43,111 nt of DNA, from the NCBI RefSeq assembly GCF_000155615.1, contig NZ_DS989915.1, forward strand, positions 3,613,796 through 3,656,906. Reading direction: 5' to 3'. The position numbers and the translations under genes are program-made. This document shows positions 1-7,960 of this stretch, piece after piece (the first letter of the stretch is position 1; each line of letters begins with the position of its first letter). The stretch comes from Alcanivorax sp. DG881 (GTDB taxonomy: Bacteria; Pseudomonadota; Gammaproteobacteria; Pseudomonadales; Alcanivoracaceae). The notes beneath the pieces were generated by a model, which saw only the letters and a program-made list of their open reading frames with translations, was not told the DNA's origin and did no database searches.

Positions 1-89
1 CGTTGTTGCGTTTTTTCGATGGATGGACATACACCTTCAAAAACGCGCCTAGATTGCGATCCATCCTGAAAGACTGAGCATGCAAGGAG

Positions 90-107
90 TTATTCAGAGG
101 CTCCCTA
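90..107 (-). repeat. Possible IS-end-like 16-bp repeat
   Basis: The bases at about 92-107 (attcagaggctcccta) recur exactly at 17319-17334. Read on the minus strand the motif starts TAGGGAGCCTCTGAAT. It resembles the terminal inverted repeat of some IS5-type elements, and the adjoining CTAG and CTAA would fit a YTAR target. No transposase is visible, and the sequence to the left (1-89) holds no gene I recognise. The identity is a guess; only the repeat itself is certain. Confidence 0.3.
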
Positions 108-158
108 GCTACAGGCTATCGGCTTCTTGCTGGCGATCAAGCCCGTTTTGAACTGTCG

Positions 159-167
159 TGCTATACT
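159..167 (+). promoter_or_regulatory. Extended -10 promoter for the ccm operon
   Basis: TG at 159-160 followed by one base and TATACT at 162-167 makes an extended -10 element, which can work without a good -35; none is seen at the right distance. Transcription would begin near 174, about 20 bases before the ccmA start. AGGGAG at 181-186 lies 6 bases before the TTG at 193 and is the ribosome binding site. Confidence 0.4.
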
Positions 168-192
168 TCGGCGCTGTTTTAGGGAGCCCGAT

Positions 193-846
193 TTGAGCCA
201 GCCATCCACCCATTCCGATGCCGAAACCGCCCCCCGGCTTGTGCTGGAGCAGCTCAGCTGTGAGCGCGATGATCGGCTGTTGTTCAGTGGTTTGAGCCTG
301 ACCGCATCGGCCGGTGAAATCTGGCAGATCACCGGTGCCAACGGCGCTGGCAAAACCACGTTGTTACGCATTCTGGTAGGGCTGCACGGCTTCTACGAGG
401 GCGTATGCCAGTGGTGGCAGCCTCAATGGCAACAGGAATTACTCTACCTGGGCCACCAGCCAGGAGTACGTGAAGAGCTCAACCCACTGGAAAATTTGCG
501 TTACGCCTGCGCGCTGAGCGAGCAGGGGGGCGACCCCATGGCGGCGCTGGCAGCGGTGGGGCTGCAAGGTTTTGAAGACGTGCCGGCGGCGCACTTGTCC
601 GCCGGGCAAAAACGCCGTATTGCCCTGGCGCGTCTGTGGTTGGAGCACAAGGCTGTGTGGGTGCTGGATGAGCCCTATACCGCCATCGATCAGGATGGCG
701 TGGCGGCGCTGGACCAGCGGATCCAGCAGGCGGCTCAGGCTGGCGCGTTGGTGATCTACACCTCCCATCACCAGGTGGGCGATGGCGTGCGGCGGCTGCA
801 TCTGGCCCACGGGCAGGCAGAAGTGACGTCAGGGGGGCTGGCATGA
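193..846 (+). CDS. ccmA: Heme exporter ATP-binding protein CcmA
   Basis: This is the ATPase of the CcmABCD complex, which releases heme-loaded CcmE at the inner membrane during system I cytochrome c maturation. The 217-residue product has Walker A GANGAGKTT at about residues 48-56, the ABC signature LSAGQKRR and Walker B VWVLDEP. The frame is open further upstream, to a TTG at 127. I chose the TTG at 193 because AGGGAG sits 6 bases before it and the length then fits the family. The stop overlaps the ccmB start in ATGA. Together with the four genes that follow, the assignment is firm. Confidence 0.93.
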   Translation: MSQPSTHSDAETAPRLVLEQLSCERDDRLLFSGLSLTASAGEIWQITGANGAGKTTLLRILVGLHGFYEGVCQWWQPQWQQELLYLGHQPGVREELNPLENLRYACALSEQGGDPMAALAAVGLQGFEDVPAAHLSAGQKRRIALARLWLEHKAVWVLDEPYTAIDQDGVAALDQRIQQAAQAGALVIYTSHHQVGDGVRRLHLAHGQAEVTSGGLA

Positions 847-1511
847 GCGTGTTCCGTGCGGCCCTCTCCCGGGAGTTATTGGTGCTGTGGCGCAGCCCGG
901 CAGAAATCATTAATCCGCTGTTTTTCTTTGTCATGGTGATCAGCCTGTTTCCGTTGGCCATATCGCCGAAACCGGAACTGCTGGCGCTGGTGGCCCCTGG
1001 CGTACTCTGGGTGGCAGCGCTGCTGGCGGTGATGCTGTCGCTGGATGGCCTGTTCCGGCGCGACCAGGAAAGTGGCGTGCTGGAATTGTTGCTCACCGCG
1101 CCGGTGATGGCGGTGGTGCCGGTGAGCGCCAAGCTGCTGGCGCACTGGCTGCTGACCGGTTTGCCGCTGGTGCTGATCTCCCCGGTGCTGGCGCATATGC
1201 TGCAGCTGCCCGATGCGGTGCTGGGCACGGTGATGCTGAGTTTGTTGCTGGGTACCCCGGCGCTGACCATCATCGGCGCCATCGGCGCGGCGCTCACCGT
1301 GGGCCTGAACCGGGGTGGTATTCTGTTGGCGGTGCTGGTGCTGCCGCTGTACATTCCGGTGCTGATTTTTGGCGCTGGAGCGGTGAGTGCCGCAGTCGAC
1401 GGCGGTGCGGTGAATGGCATCCTGGCCATTCTTGGCGCCTTGCTGGCGCTGACGGTGAGCCTGGGGCCGCTGGCGGTGGCCGCTGGCCTGAAAATCAGTT
1501 CCGGGAATTAA
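843..1511 (+). CDS. ccmB: Heme exporter membrane protein CcmB
   Basis: CcmB is a permease-like subunit that works with CcmA. The 222-residue protein is about the same length as E. coli CcmB and shows roughly six hydrophobic segments. The N-terminal stretch FRAALSRELLVLWRSPAEIINP and the downstream FRRDQESGVLELLL are typical of the family. The ATG overlaps the ccmA stop by four bases, so translation is probably coupled. A gap of 65 bases to ccmC holds no clear promoter. Confidence 0.93.
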   Translation: MSVFRAALSRELLVLWRSPAEIINPLFFFVMVISLFPLAISPKPELLALVAPGVLWVAALLAVMLSLDGLFRRDQESGVLELLLTAPVMAVVPVSAKLLAHWLLTGLPLVLISPVLAHMLQLPDAVLGTVMLSLLLGTPALTIIGAIGAALTVGLNRGGILLAVLVLPLYIPVLIFGAGAVSAAVDGGAVNGILAILGALLALTVSLGPLAVAAGLKISSGN

Positions 1512-1576
1512 ACGCGTGGCTATCCGACGGGAAAGCGGGCGGTATTGAAAGTACGTAGGTGAAGGTAGGTGTCTGA

Positions 1577-2335
1577 ATGGTTTGGCAAACGATAAAACGC
1601 TGGTACCACATGCTCGGTTCGCCGCGTTACTTCTATACGTTCAGTTCTGCGTTACTGCCGTGGCTGACGCCCATTGCGCTACTGGTGTTCACGGTGGGCA
1701 TCGTTTGGGGGCTGGCGTTTGCCCCCAGTGATTATCAGCAGGGCAACAGCTACCGGATCATCTTCATCCATGTGCCTGCGTCCAGCGGTGCGCTGATGGG
1801 CTACATGGCCATGGGCGTGGCGGGCCTGGTGGCCGTGGTCTGGCGCATGAAAATGGCGGAAGTGATGATGAAGGCCATTGCCCCTTTCGGCGCGGCACTG
1901 GCGGCCATTTCCCTGGCCACTGGCGCGCTGTGGGGCAAGCCCACCTGGGGCACCTACTGGCAGTGGGATGCCCGCATGACCTCCATGCTGATTCTGTTGT
2001 TCATGTACGTGGGTGTGATTGCCCTGCAGAACGTGATCCGTGACCCGCGCCAGGCCGCCCGTGCCGCCGGTTTGTTGGCCATGGTGGGGGTGATCAATGT
2101 GATCATCGTGAAATATTCGGTGGAATGGGTGCAGACCCTGCACCAGGGCTCCACCCTGAAACTGGTGGGTGAATCCACCATCAACCCGGCCATGAAATAC
2201 CCACTGCTGATCAGCATGTTGGGAACCTGGCTGCTGTATGCGGTCAATGTACTGGTGCGAGCCCGCACCGAAGTGGTGTGGCGCGAGCGGCGCAGCAAGT
2301 GGGTGCGCAAGCTGGTGAAGGGCGGGGGGCAATAG
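1577..2335 (+). CDS. ccmC: Heme exporter protein CcmC
   Basis: CcmC binds heme at the periplasmic face of the inner membrane and loads it onto CcmE. The 252-residue protein has about six transmembrane segments. The tryptophan-rich WWD motif, WGKPTWGTYWQWD, lies at residues 119-131. The two expected heme-ligand histidines are present, H65 in FIHVP and the one in TLHQGSTLKL. These are the family's defining features. The stop is followed directly by the ccmD start at 2337. Confidence 0.95.
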   Translation: MVWQTIKRWYHMLGSPRYFYTFSSALLPWLTPIALLVFTVGIVWGLAFAPSDYQQGNSYRIIFIHVPASSGALMGYMAMGVAGLVAVVWRMKMAEVMMKAIAPFGAALAAISLATGALWGKPTWGTYWQWDARMTSMLILLFMYVGVIALQNVIRDPRQAARAAGLLAMVGVINVIIVKYSVEWVQTLHQGSTLKLVGESTINPAMKYPLLISMLGTWLLYAVNVLVRARTEVVWRERRSKWVRKLVKGGGQ

Positions 2336-2336
2336 T

Positions 2337-2591
2337 ATGTATTTCGATAGCCTTGCCGATTTCCTGGCCATGGGGAAACACGGTTTTTATGTCTGGAGCG
2401 CCTACGGAATCAGCGCGTTCCTGATTATTGCCAGCATGGTGCTGGCGATGCGCGGGCAGGGACAGGTGCGCCAAACGCTGGCGCGGCAGTGGCGACTTGA
2501 GGCCCTGGCCAAGGAGCAGGCTCAAGAAACGCAGCGCCGCCAGCAACACACTGAGCAAAAACCTGAGGTAGATGATGAATCCGGTACGTAA
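2337..2591 (+). CDS. ccmD: Heme exporter protein CcmD
   Basis: CcmD is a small membrane protein that helps release holo-CcmE from CcmABC. This 84-residue copy starts [20 protein letters not shown], a recognisable CcmD N-terminus. A single membrane helix follows at about residues 18-38, then a charged, glutamine-rich cytoplasmic tail. The tail makes it somewhat longer than the usual 65-75 residues. Its last 17 bases overlap the ccmE start. Confidence 0.88.
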   Translation: MYFDSLADFLAMGKHGFYVWSAYGISAFLIIASMVLAMRGQGQVRQTLARQWRLEALAKEQAQETQRRQQHTEQKPEVDDESGT

Positions 2592-3033
2592 GCAGCGTCT
2601 TTTGGTGGTACTCGCCGTTCTGATCGGGCTGGGCATTGCCTGTGGCTTGATGTTTTATGCGCTGCGTCAGAACATCAACCTGTTCTACACCCCGCAGCAG
2701 ATTGCTTCAGGGGAAGCGCCGCTGGATGCACAGATGCGCGTGGGCGGCCTGGTAGAGCCCGGCACGGTAATCCGCAACCCGGATACCCTGGACGTTACCT
2801 TCGGGCTCACCGATGGCAAGGGGCGCTTCACCGTGCATTATCAGGGCATCCTGCCGGACCTGTTCCGCGAAGGGCAGGGCATTGTGGCCAATGGCACGCT
2901 GGTGAGCCGAACTCGCTTTGAAGCCGAGGAAGTGCTGGCCAAGCATGATGAAACCTACATGCCACCGGAAGTGCAGGAGGCTCTGGAGAAGGCAGGGCAT
3001 CCTGGTGCGAAGAAGGCAGGCGAATATAATTAA
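2575..3033 (+). CDS. ccmE: Cytochrome c-type biogenesis heme chaperone CcmE
   Basis: CcmE binds heme covalently through a histidine in the periplasm and passes it to the CcmF/H lyase. The product has an N-terminal anchor at about residues 8-28, a beta-barrel (OB) domain, and the heme-binding segment [13 protein letters not shown] with His124 and Tyr128. ATG codons occur at 2572 and 2575. GAGG at 2565-2568 is better spaced for 2575, and [10 protein letters not shown] matches other CcmE N-termini. The protein ends GEYN, the final codons lying in the AT-rich arm of the repeat at 3028-3172. ccmF, ccmG and ccmH would usually follow but do not. Confidence 0.95.
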   Translation: MNPVRKQRLLVVLAVLIGLGIACGLMFYALRQNINLFYTPQQIASGEAPLDAQMRVGGLVEPGTVIRNPDTLDVTFGLTDGKGRFTVHYQGILPDLFREGQGIVANGTLVSRTRFEAEEVLAKHDETYMPPEVQEALEKAGHPGAKKAGEYN

Positions 3034-3172
3034 TAATGAATAACGTCGCGTGATAGCGCGGTGTTTCCCTCCCGCAGAAGCCGCGTCCAAACCATGGACG
3101 CGGCTTCTGTGTTTAGAGGCCGGAGGAGCCGGTTCGCGTCGTTATTAATTATTCATTATTAACTATTAATTT
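3028..3172. repeat. AT-rich inverted-repeat element around a GC hairpin, copy 1
   Basis: AT-rich arms (left TTAATAATGAATAACG at 3030-3045, right complementary at about 3119-3168) enclose a GC-rich hairpin with a 14-bp perfect stem: 3075-3088 pairs with 3096-3109 around a 7-base loop. A second copy with the same layout but a different core stem is at 6748-6896. The ccmE stop codon is inside the left arm. It may act as a terminator or mRNA stabiliser, or be a small mobile repeat. Confidence 0.7.
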
Positions 3173-3175
3173 TCC

Positions 3176-3205
3176 TTGCTCTCACCCTCCCACAAGCCCT
3201 AAATT
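3176..3205 (+). promoter_or_regulatory. Possible promoter of the ATP-grasp ligase gene
   Basis: TTGCTC at 3176-3181 and TAAATT at 3200-3205 are 18 bases apart. Between this and the gene is a small hairpin (GGCACC at 3216-3221 with GGTGCC at 3229-3234) followed by CCCC and five Ts, which could be a leader hairpin or weak terminator. AGGG at 3247-3250 precedes the ATG at 3257 by 6 bases. Confidence 0.3.
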
Positions 3206-3256
3206 CGCCACTATCGGCACCCCGTCGCGGTGCCCCCCTTTTTGTCAGGGCTTTTC

Positions 3257-4744
3257 ATGAGTCAGGTCATCATTCTGGTAGACGATCCCGCCGACTGGGC
3301 CGCCTACTATCCCGCCCGCCATCTCCTGTCTGCCAAGGACTACCTGCAAGCGCAGCAGCCGGTCTGCACCGACAAGAAAGTGCAGGTAATCAACCTGTGC
3401 CGCAGCTATAAATACCTGAGCCCGGGTTATTACTGCTCGTTGCTGGCGGAAGCTCGGGGGCAGCGGGTGCTGCCGTCTGTACGCACGGTGAATGACCTGA
3501 GTCGCAAGGCGCTTTATGGCCTGCATTTTGGTCAGTTTGAAGCGGTCCTGGACAAGGCCATGAAACGCAAGGGCGGCAGTGGGGATCATTTCAGTCTGCT
3601 GTTGTTCTTCGGGCATACCGAGCAGGAAGGCCTGGCTGACCTGGGCCGACAGATTTTCGACCAGCTGCCGTGCCCGTTGTTGAAGGTGGATTTTCGCCGC
3701 CGAGAGCAGTGGGGCATCGAGGCGCTAAAACCGCTGACCCTGAAACAGCTGAAAGGGGCCGAGGAGGATGCGTTTGCCCGGGCGTTGGAGCAGTTCAATG
3801 CCCGAGTGTGGCGCAACCCGCGCCGGCGTCGTGGCGACCGCTACGAGCTGGCCATGCTGGTCAATGAGGAAGAGACGTTGCCGCCCAGCAACAAGACGGC
3901 CCTGAAGCGGTTTGTTCGTGCGGGCCGGCAATTGGGTATCAAGGTCGACCTGGTGGGTCGCGATGCCTATACGCGCCTTGGCGAATACGATGGCCTGTTT
4001 ATCCGTGAGACCACCGCGCTGGATCACCACACCTACCAGTTTGCCCGCAAGGCGGAGCAGGAAGGCATGGTGGTGATCGACGATCCGGGCTCCATTCTGC
4101 GCTGCACCAACAAGATATATCTGGCGGAGTTGATGCACGCCAATAACGTTCCTGTGCCGCCAACCGCGTTTGTGTTCAGCGACGATGACGCCCAGATCGA
4201 CCAGCTGGTTGAAGAACTGAAACTGCCCATGGTGCTGAAAATTCCGGATGGCAGTTTTTCCCGGGGGATCAGCAAGGTGGCCACCCGTGAAGCGCTGGCA
4301 GAGGCGTTGCGTGGTTACCTGAAACAGTCCTCCGTGGTGCTGGCGCAGGCGTTCATGTACACCGATTACGACTGGCGCATCGGGGTGCTGAACCATCGCC
4401 CGTTGTTTGCCTGTCAGTATTTCATGAGCAAGGGGCACTGGCAGATTTACCATCACCAGAGTGGCGGTAAAACCGAGACCGGCAACAGCCGAACCTTGCC
4501 GGTGCAGGAAGTGCCGCCCAGGGTGCTCAAAGCCGCCTTAAAGGCCGCCCGGTTAATGGGGAATGGCTTGTATGGGGTGGACCTGAAGCAATCCGGCGAT
4601 GATGTGGTCGTCATCGAGGTGAACGACAATCCCAATATCGATGCCGGGGTGGAGGATGCCTGGCTGGGTGAAGACCTGTATCGGCAGGTGATGCTGGAAT
4701 TCCTGCGACGTCTGGAGGCCAAGCGCATCGGCCTGCCGGTATAA
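3257..4744 (+). CDS. RimK-like ATP-grasp ligase
   Basis: The 495-residue protein has an N-terminal domain of the kind found before RimK-type ATP-grasp modules (about residues 1-160, MSQVIILVDDPADW and so on). A C-terminal ATP-grasp domain of about 290 residues follows. Visible ATP-grasp features are the lysine-bearing strand PMVLKIPDGSFSRGISKV and the metal-binding end VVIEVNDNPNID. Such enzymes join an amino acid to a carboxylate using ATP, but the substrate here cannot be told. A GTG at 3230 is in frame upstream; the ATG at 3257 is preferred for its AGGG. It is flanked by repeats, so probably transcribed alone. Confidence 0.8.
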   Translation: MSQVIILVDDPADWAAYYPARHLLSAKDYLQAQQPVCTDKKVQVINLCRSYKYLSPGYYCSLLAEARGQRVLPSVRTVNDLSRKALYGLHFGQFEAVLDKAMKRKGGSGDHFSLLLFFGHTEQEGLADLGRQIFDQLPCPLLKVDFRRREQWGIEALKPLTLKQLKGAEEDAFARALEQFNARVWRNPRRRRGDRYELAMLVNEEETLPPSNKTALKRFVRAGRQLGIKVDLVGRDAYTRLGEYDGLFIRETTALDHHTYQFARKAEQEGMVVIDDPGSILRCTNKIYLAELMHANNVPVPPTAFVFSDDDAQIDQLVEELKLPMVLKIPDGSFSRGISKVATREALAEALRGYLKQSSVVLAQAFMYTDYDWRIGVLNHRPLFACQYFMSKGHWQIYHHQSGGKTETGNSRTLPVQEVPPRVLKAALKAARLMGNGLYGVDLKQSGDDVVVIEVNDNPNIDAGVEDAWLGEDLYRQVMLEFLRRLEAKRIGLPV

Positions 4745-4749
4745 AGGTG

Positions 4750-4810
4750 AGTGACGAGAAGCGGGCTACGAGTCGCGAAAAGCCCGTTCGGTTACCGGTT
4801 TTCGTTACTC
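4750..4810. repeat. Imperfect inverted repeat after the ATP-grasp gene
   Basis: GAGTGACGAGAA at 4750-4761 faces TTCGTTACTC at 4801-4810. An inner stem CGGGCT (4762-4767) pairs with AGCCCG (4781-4786). The wording (gacgagaagcgggctacgag) resembles the repeat text at 11860-11880 and 19060-19075, so this is probably a degenerate member of the same dispersed family. It lies just past the stop codon and could serve as a weak terminator. Confidence 0.4.
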
Positions 4811-4915
4811 GCCGTCCCTTTCCTGTTGAACACCCCGTGACATCCCCGGTTACCCACATGGATTGCCTTTGCGTCTTCCTTGCTGTCTGATCGGAAAAAA
4901 GCACAGGGATTCTGC

Positions 4916-6259
4916 ATGCAACTGCTTGGTTTATTGCGGCGCGAGCTGCGTAGCGAATGCCGCCAGTGGGTGGCCGACGGGGATATCAGCGAAGACCAGG
5001 GTAACCGGATCCTGGCCCGCTATGGCACCCGGCTGGACGACGATGCTGACAGCTCGTTGGCCTACAAGGTGCTGGTCACCGTGGCGATGTTGTTCGTGGG
5101 TCTGGCGATACTGTTGTTGGTGTCCGCCAATTGGGAAGAGATTCCCCGTGCGGTGCGCATGCTGGGGCTGATCGCCACCACCATTACGCTGAACCTGATC
5201 GGCATCCGGGGTTATCTGAAGCAGGGGGAGGGCAGCGGCTGGTTGTTTCTGGGCGGGATCAGCTACGGCGCCTCCATCATGTTGATCGCACAGATTTATC
5301 ACCTGGGCGAACACTTTCCCGATGGCCTGTTCTACTGGGCGTTGGGGGTAGCGCCCATGGCCTGGCTGGTACGCAGCCGGTTGTTGGCGCTGTTGATGTT
5401 GGCCGTGGCGTTTCTGTGGATGGGGGCGCAAGGTCAATACACGCCGCCCTGGGCCATGGTGCTGTTTCTGGGCGTGGCGGGTGCCATTGCCCTGCGGGCG
5501 CATTCCGGAGGCCTGTTGCTGGTTGTCATTGCGGTATTGGTGAGCTGGCTGAACCTGCTACTCGGTTGGGTGTACGGTGACGGCTGGGGGCCGGATTTTG
5601 AAGCCGGCCACCTGTCCCTGAATATGGGCTTGCTGGCGTTACTGTATGCATTCAGCCACTGGGCGGCGCAAAGCGAGGCTCATTATCTGCGACGCTCAGG
5701 CAGCCTGGTGGGGCTGTGGTCACTGCGTGGCTATTTACTGTTGCTGCTGATGTTCTCATTCAGGGAGTTTTCCGAAGGGTATCTGCATGAGCTGGTCGGG
5801 CTGGCCGATCCGGGGTTGTGGGCCGGGTTGCTGGCGGCGCTGTTGGCGTCTGTGTGGGTGGTCGTTCGTCGTTTGGGATCCAGTGGCCCCCGCCTGCTGG
5901 TGATGCTGTTGCCCTTTTTGTTGCTGGGTATTCATGCCTTTGGGGGTACTGAAATGGCGCGTGGGGATGCGGCATGGCTGTTTGTGGTGGCGGTGAATCT
6001 GCTGGCGCTGCTGTCTGCCATTGTGTTGATTCAGGAAGGTCTCAAGCGCGGGCTGACCCAATACTTCTATAGCGGCATTGTGTTGATACTGCTGCTGGCG
6101 TTGATGCGTTATCTGGATCTGTTCGGGGACTATCTGGGGGCGGCGGCCATGTTCCTGGTGGCCGCCGCGGTGCTATACGGCGCTGCCCGCTTCTGGCGGC
6201 GACAACACAGTCAGGAGGCGGCAGGCAAGGCCGTCGCCGCCGGGGAGGGGCAATCATGA
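4916..6259 (+). CDS. DUF2157 membrane protein
   Basis: The 447-residue product begins with a soluble stretch (about residues 1-45, LLRRELRSECRQWVADGDISEDQGNRIL). About a dozen hydrophobic helices follow, the arrangement of DUF2157 proteins. No catalytic motif is seen and the function is unknown. A TTG at 4880 would add 12 residues. The ATG at 4916 has AGGG 7 bases upstream and is preferred. The stop overlaps the next start in ATGA. The pairing with a GDYXXLXY protein recurs in many bacteria and suggests the two act together in the membrane. Confidence 0.8.
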   Translation: MQLLGLLRRELRSECRQWVADGDISEDQGNRILARYGTRLDDDADSSLAYKVLVTVAMLFVGLAILLLVSANWEEIPRAVRMLGLIATTITLNLIGIRGYLKQGEGSGWLFLGGISYGASIMLIAQIYHLGEHFPDGLFYWALGVAPMAWLVRSRLLALLMLAVAFLWMGAQGQYTPPWAMVLFLGVAGAIALRAHSGGLLLVVIAVLVSWLNLLLGWVYGDGWGPDFEAGHLSLNMGLLALLYAFSHWAAQSEAHYLRRSGSLVGLWSLRGYLLLLLMFSFREFSEGYLHELVGLADPGLWAGLLAALLASVWVVVRRLGSSGPRLLVMLLPFLLLGIHAFGGTEMARGDAAWLFVVAVNLLALLSAIVLIQEGLKRGLTQYFYSGIVLILLLALMRYLDLFGDYLGAAAMFLVAAAVLYGAARFWRRQHSQEAAGKAVAAGEGQS

Positions 6260-6762
6260 AGCGCTGTCATGTGATGGGATTGATGGTGGCCCTTGGGTTA
6301 CAGGTCGTGGTGATGGCCGGGGTGTTCCTCGGTGGGGTTTATCCATTGTGGGTCGGTGAGGAAATCCGCCTGGAAACCCGGCCGGTGGACCCGCGAGATC
6401 TGTTCCGCGGCAATTATGCCCGCCTGGGTTATGACTTCAGCACCGTGGAAGCGTCAGATTTGCGGCCGGGCGATGTGGTGTATTTGCCTCTGGAAAAACA
6501 GCCGAATGAAGCGCTGTGGCGCGGCGGTGAGCCCCAGGCTGCTGAGCCGGAAACCGGGTTGTACCTTCGGGGTCGCGTGGCCGGCCAGCCCTGGAGCGCA
6601 GGCAATACCGTGAAGTATGGCATTGAGGCGTTGTTCGCCCCCAAGGAAAAAGCACTGGCGCTGGAGAGACAGCTGCGCGATAGCGCGGTGGCGGTGGTAC
6701 GTGTGGCACCTAACGGCAAAGCCGCGCTGGTGACAGTGGAGGCAAAGGCAATTAATAATTAA
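6256..6762 (+). CDS. GDYXXLXY-domain protein
   Basis: This 168-residue protein has one N-terminal membrane helix (about residues 8-28) and a periplasmic domain. The domain includes RPVDPRDLFRGNYARLGYDF, with GNYARLGY at 52-59 as the family's signature. The biochemical role is unknown. It overlaps the DUF2157 gene by four bases and is clearly co-translated with it. The C-terminus EAKAINN is encoded by the left arm of the AT-rich inverted repeat at 6748-6896, which also supplies the stop, so the original end may have been altered by that element. Confidence 0.8.
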   Translation: MKRCHVMGLMVALGLQVVVMAGVFLGGVYPLWVGEEIRLETRPVDPRDLFRGNYARLGYDFSTVEASDLRPGDVVYLPLEKQPNEALWRGGEPQAAEPETGLYLRGRVAGQPWSAGNTVKYGIEALFAPKEKALALERQLRDSAVAVVRVAPNGKAALVTVEAKAINN

Positions 6763-6896
6763 TAACGCGCGATCCAGGTTTCCTGCTTTTGAAACGCAAG
6801 AGGCCGCTTCCATGGCTTGGGCGCGGCCTCTTGCGTTTCAGGTTTATACGCGCTTTCACGCGTCGTTATTAATTATTCACTATTAATTATTAATTG
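6748..6896. repeat. AT-rich inverted-repeat element around a GC hairpin, copy 2
   Basis: The left arm (AATTAATAATTAATAACGCG from about 6751) and right arm (to about 6894) are AT-rich and complementary. They enclose an 18-bp perfect GC-rich stem, 6790-6807 pairing with 6823-6840 around a 15-base loop. The arms match those of the copy at 3028-3172 while the core stems differ in sequence. The glutathione S-transferase gene converges from the right and ends within 3 bases of the element, so the hairpin could terminate both genes. Confidence 0.7.
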
Positions 6897-6898
6897 CT

Positions 6899-7552
6899 TC
6901 ACCCCATGACTTTCTGGATAAAGCCGGATTCCTTCTCGATGGTTTGTGCGAAGGGCGCCAGGGCGTGCATGCGCTCAATGTGTGCAGCCAGGTTCGGGTA
7001 GCTGGCCGGGTCGATCACTTCGCCGCCATGGCGGAAGTTCACCATCTGGCTGGCTAGGGCAATATCGGCGATGGTCATGTTGTCGCCCACCAGGAACTCG
7101 CGGCCGTCCAGGGTCTTTTCCAGATAAGCGAATAGCGGCGGGATAGTGGTGGTCAGGGCATGCTGGACTTGTTCTTCATCGCATTCCTTGCCGAGCAGCC
7201 GCATCACCACGCGGTTACGGAACACCGCAAAGGTGCAGCGCATGGCAAGGTCGTAATCGATGAAACGCTCAAACCAGATGGTCTGGCCCATTTCCATGGC
7301 GTCGCTGGGGTAGAGCGCCGGTTGCGGGTGTGTCTTTTCCATCCAGGCACAAATGGCAGCGGAGTCAGCCAGGAACTGGCCATCCACTTCCAGCGCAGGA
7401 ATCCGTTTCATGGGGCTGATCTTTTCATAGCCCTCCGGGGTGTTGTTAGGGTCAATGTGGACGGATTCGAATTCGATCCCTTTCAGTGCCAGAGCAACCC
7501 GGGTCTTGCGGACGAAAGGTGACAGGGCGGCCCCGTACAGCTTGATGGACAT
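6899..7552 (-). CDS. Glutathione S-transferase family protein
   Basis: The 217-residue protein has the two-domain GST layout. The N-terminal thioredoxin-like half (about 1-75) has Ser11 in LSPFVRK as the likely glutathione-activating residue, the cis-proline segment RIPALEVDG, and DSAAI for binding the glutathione gamma-glutamyl group. An all-helical C-terminal half follows. The likely role is conjugation or reduction of electrophiles in the cytoplasm; the substrate is unknown. GGGAGAG lies just before the ATG. The stop abuts the inverted-repeat element at 6748-6896. Confidence 0.88.
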   Translation of the reverse strand: MSIKLYGAALSPFVRKTRVALALKGIEFESVHIDPNNTPEGYEKISPMKRIPALEVDGQFLADSAAICAWMEKTHPQPALYPSDAMEMGQTIWFERFIDYDLAMRCTFAVFRNRVVMRLLGKECDEEQVQHALTTTIPPLFAYLEKTLDGREFLVGDNMTIADIALASQMVNFRHGGEVIDPASYPNLAAHIERMHALAPFAQTIEKESGFIQKVMG

Positions 7553-7675
7553 GTTTCTCTCCCGATAAGTGAATGTTTTTTCGCCAATTTGATGGAATCG
7601 GCAGGGTTATAGCGCGTCATTACTAGAGCAGCATGACTTTTTCGGGTCAATGATGGTCTGCGACAAAATTTTTCC

Positions 7676-7704
7676 TTGACGATTGCCCGGCAGATACCTA
7701 TTCT
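7676..7704 (+). promoter_or_regulatory. Promoter of the tRNA-Glu/tRNA-Gly unit
   Basis: TTGACG (7676-7681), a 17-base spacer and TATTCT (7699-7704) make a near-consensus sigma-70 promoter. AT-rich sequence just upstream (7661-7675) could act as an UP element. The -10 is followed directly by ACGCGCC, a GC-rich discriminator of the sort linked to ppGpp control of stable RNA. The same seven bases follow the -10 of the tRNA-Ser promoter. Confidence 0.75.
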
Positions 7705-7737
7705 ACGCGCCGCTTTGACGTACCAAGTCAAGCCCGG

Positions 7738-7813
7738 GTCCCCTTCGTCTAGTGGCCCAGGACACCGCCCTTTCACGGCGGTAACAGGGGTTCGACTCCC
7801 CTAGGGGACGCCA
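7738..7813 (+). tRNA. tRNA-Glu (anticodon TTC)
   Basis: This is a full cloverleaf with acceptor stem GTCCCCT/AGGGGAC, anticodon stem CCGCC/GGCGG, anticodon TTC at 7772-7774, a standard T arm with GGTTCGACTCC, and an encoded CCA end at 7811-7813. It is followed after 34 bases by tRNA-Gly and shares its promoter. Confidence 0.97.
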
Positions 7814-7847
7814 CTAATTCGCTAGTGATTAGCTGGCAGCAAGTTTA

Positions 7848-7923
<76 letters not shown>

Positions 7924-7929
7924 AACAAG

Positions 7930-7958
7930 AAAGGGACCCAATCGGGTCCCTTTTTTTT
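7930..7958 (+). terminator. Rho-independent terminator of the tRNA unit
   Basis: The stem AAGGGACCC/GGGTCCCTT around AATC is followed by an uninterrupted run of T to 7958. It stands 7 bases past the CCA of tRNA-Gly. Confidence 0.93.
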
Positions 7959-7960
7959 GT

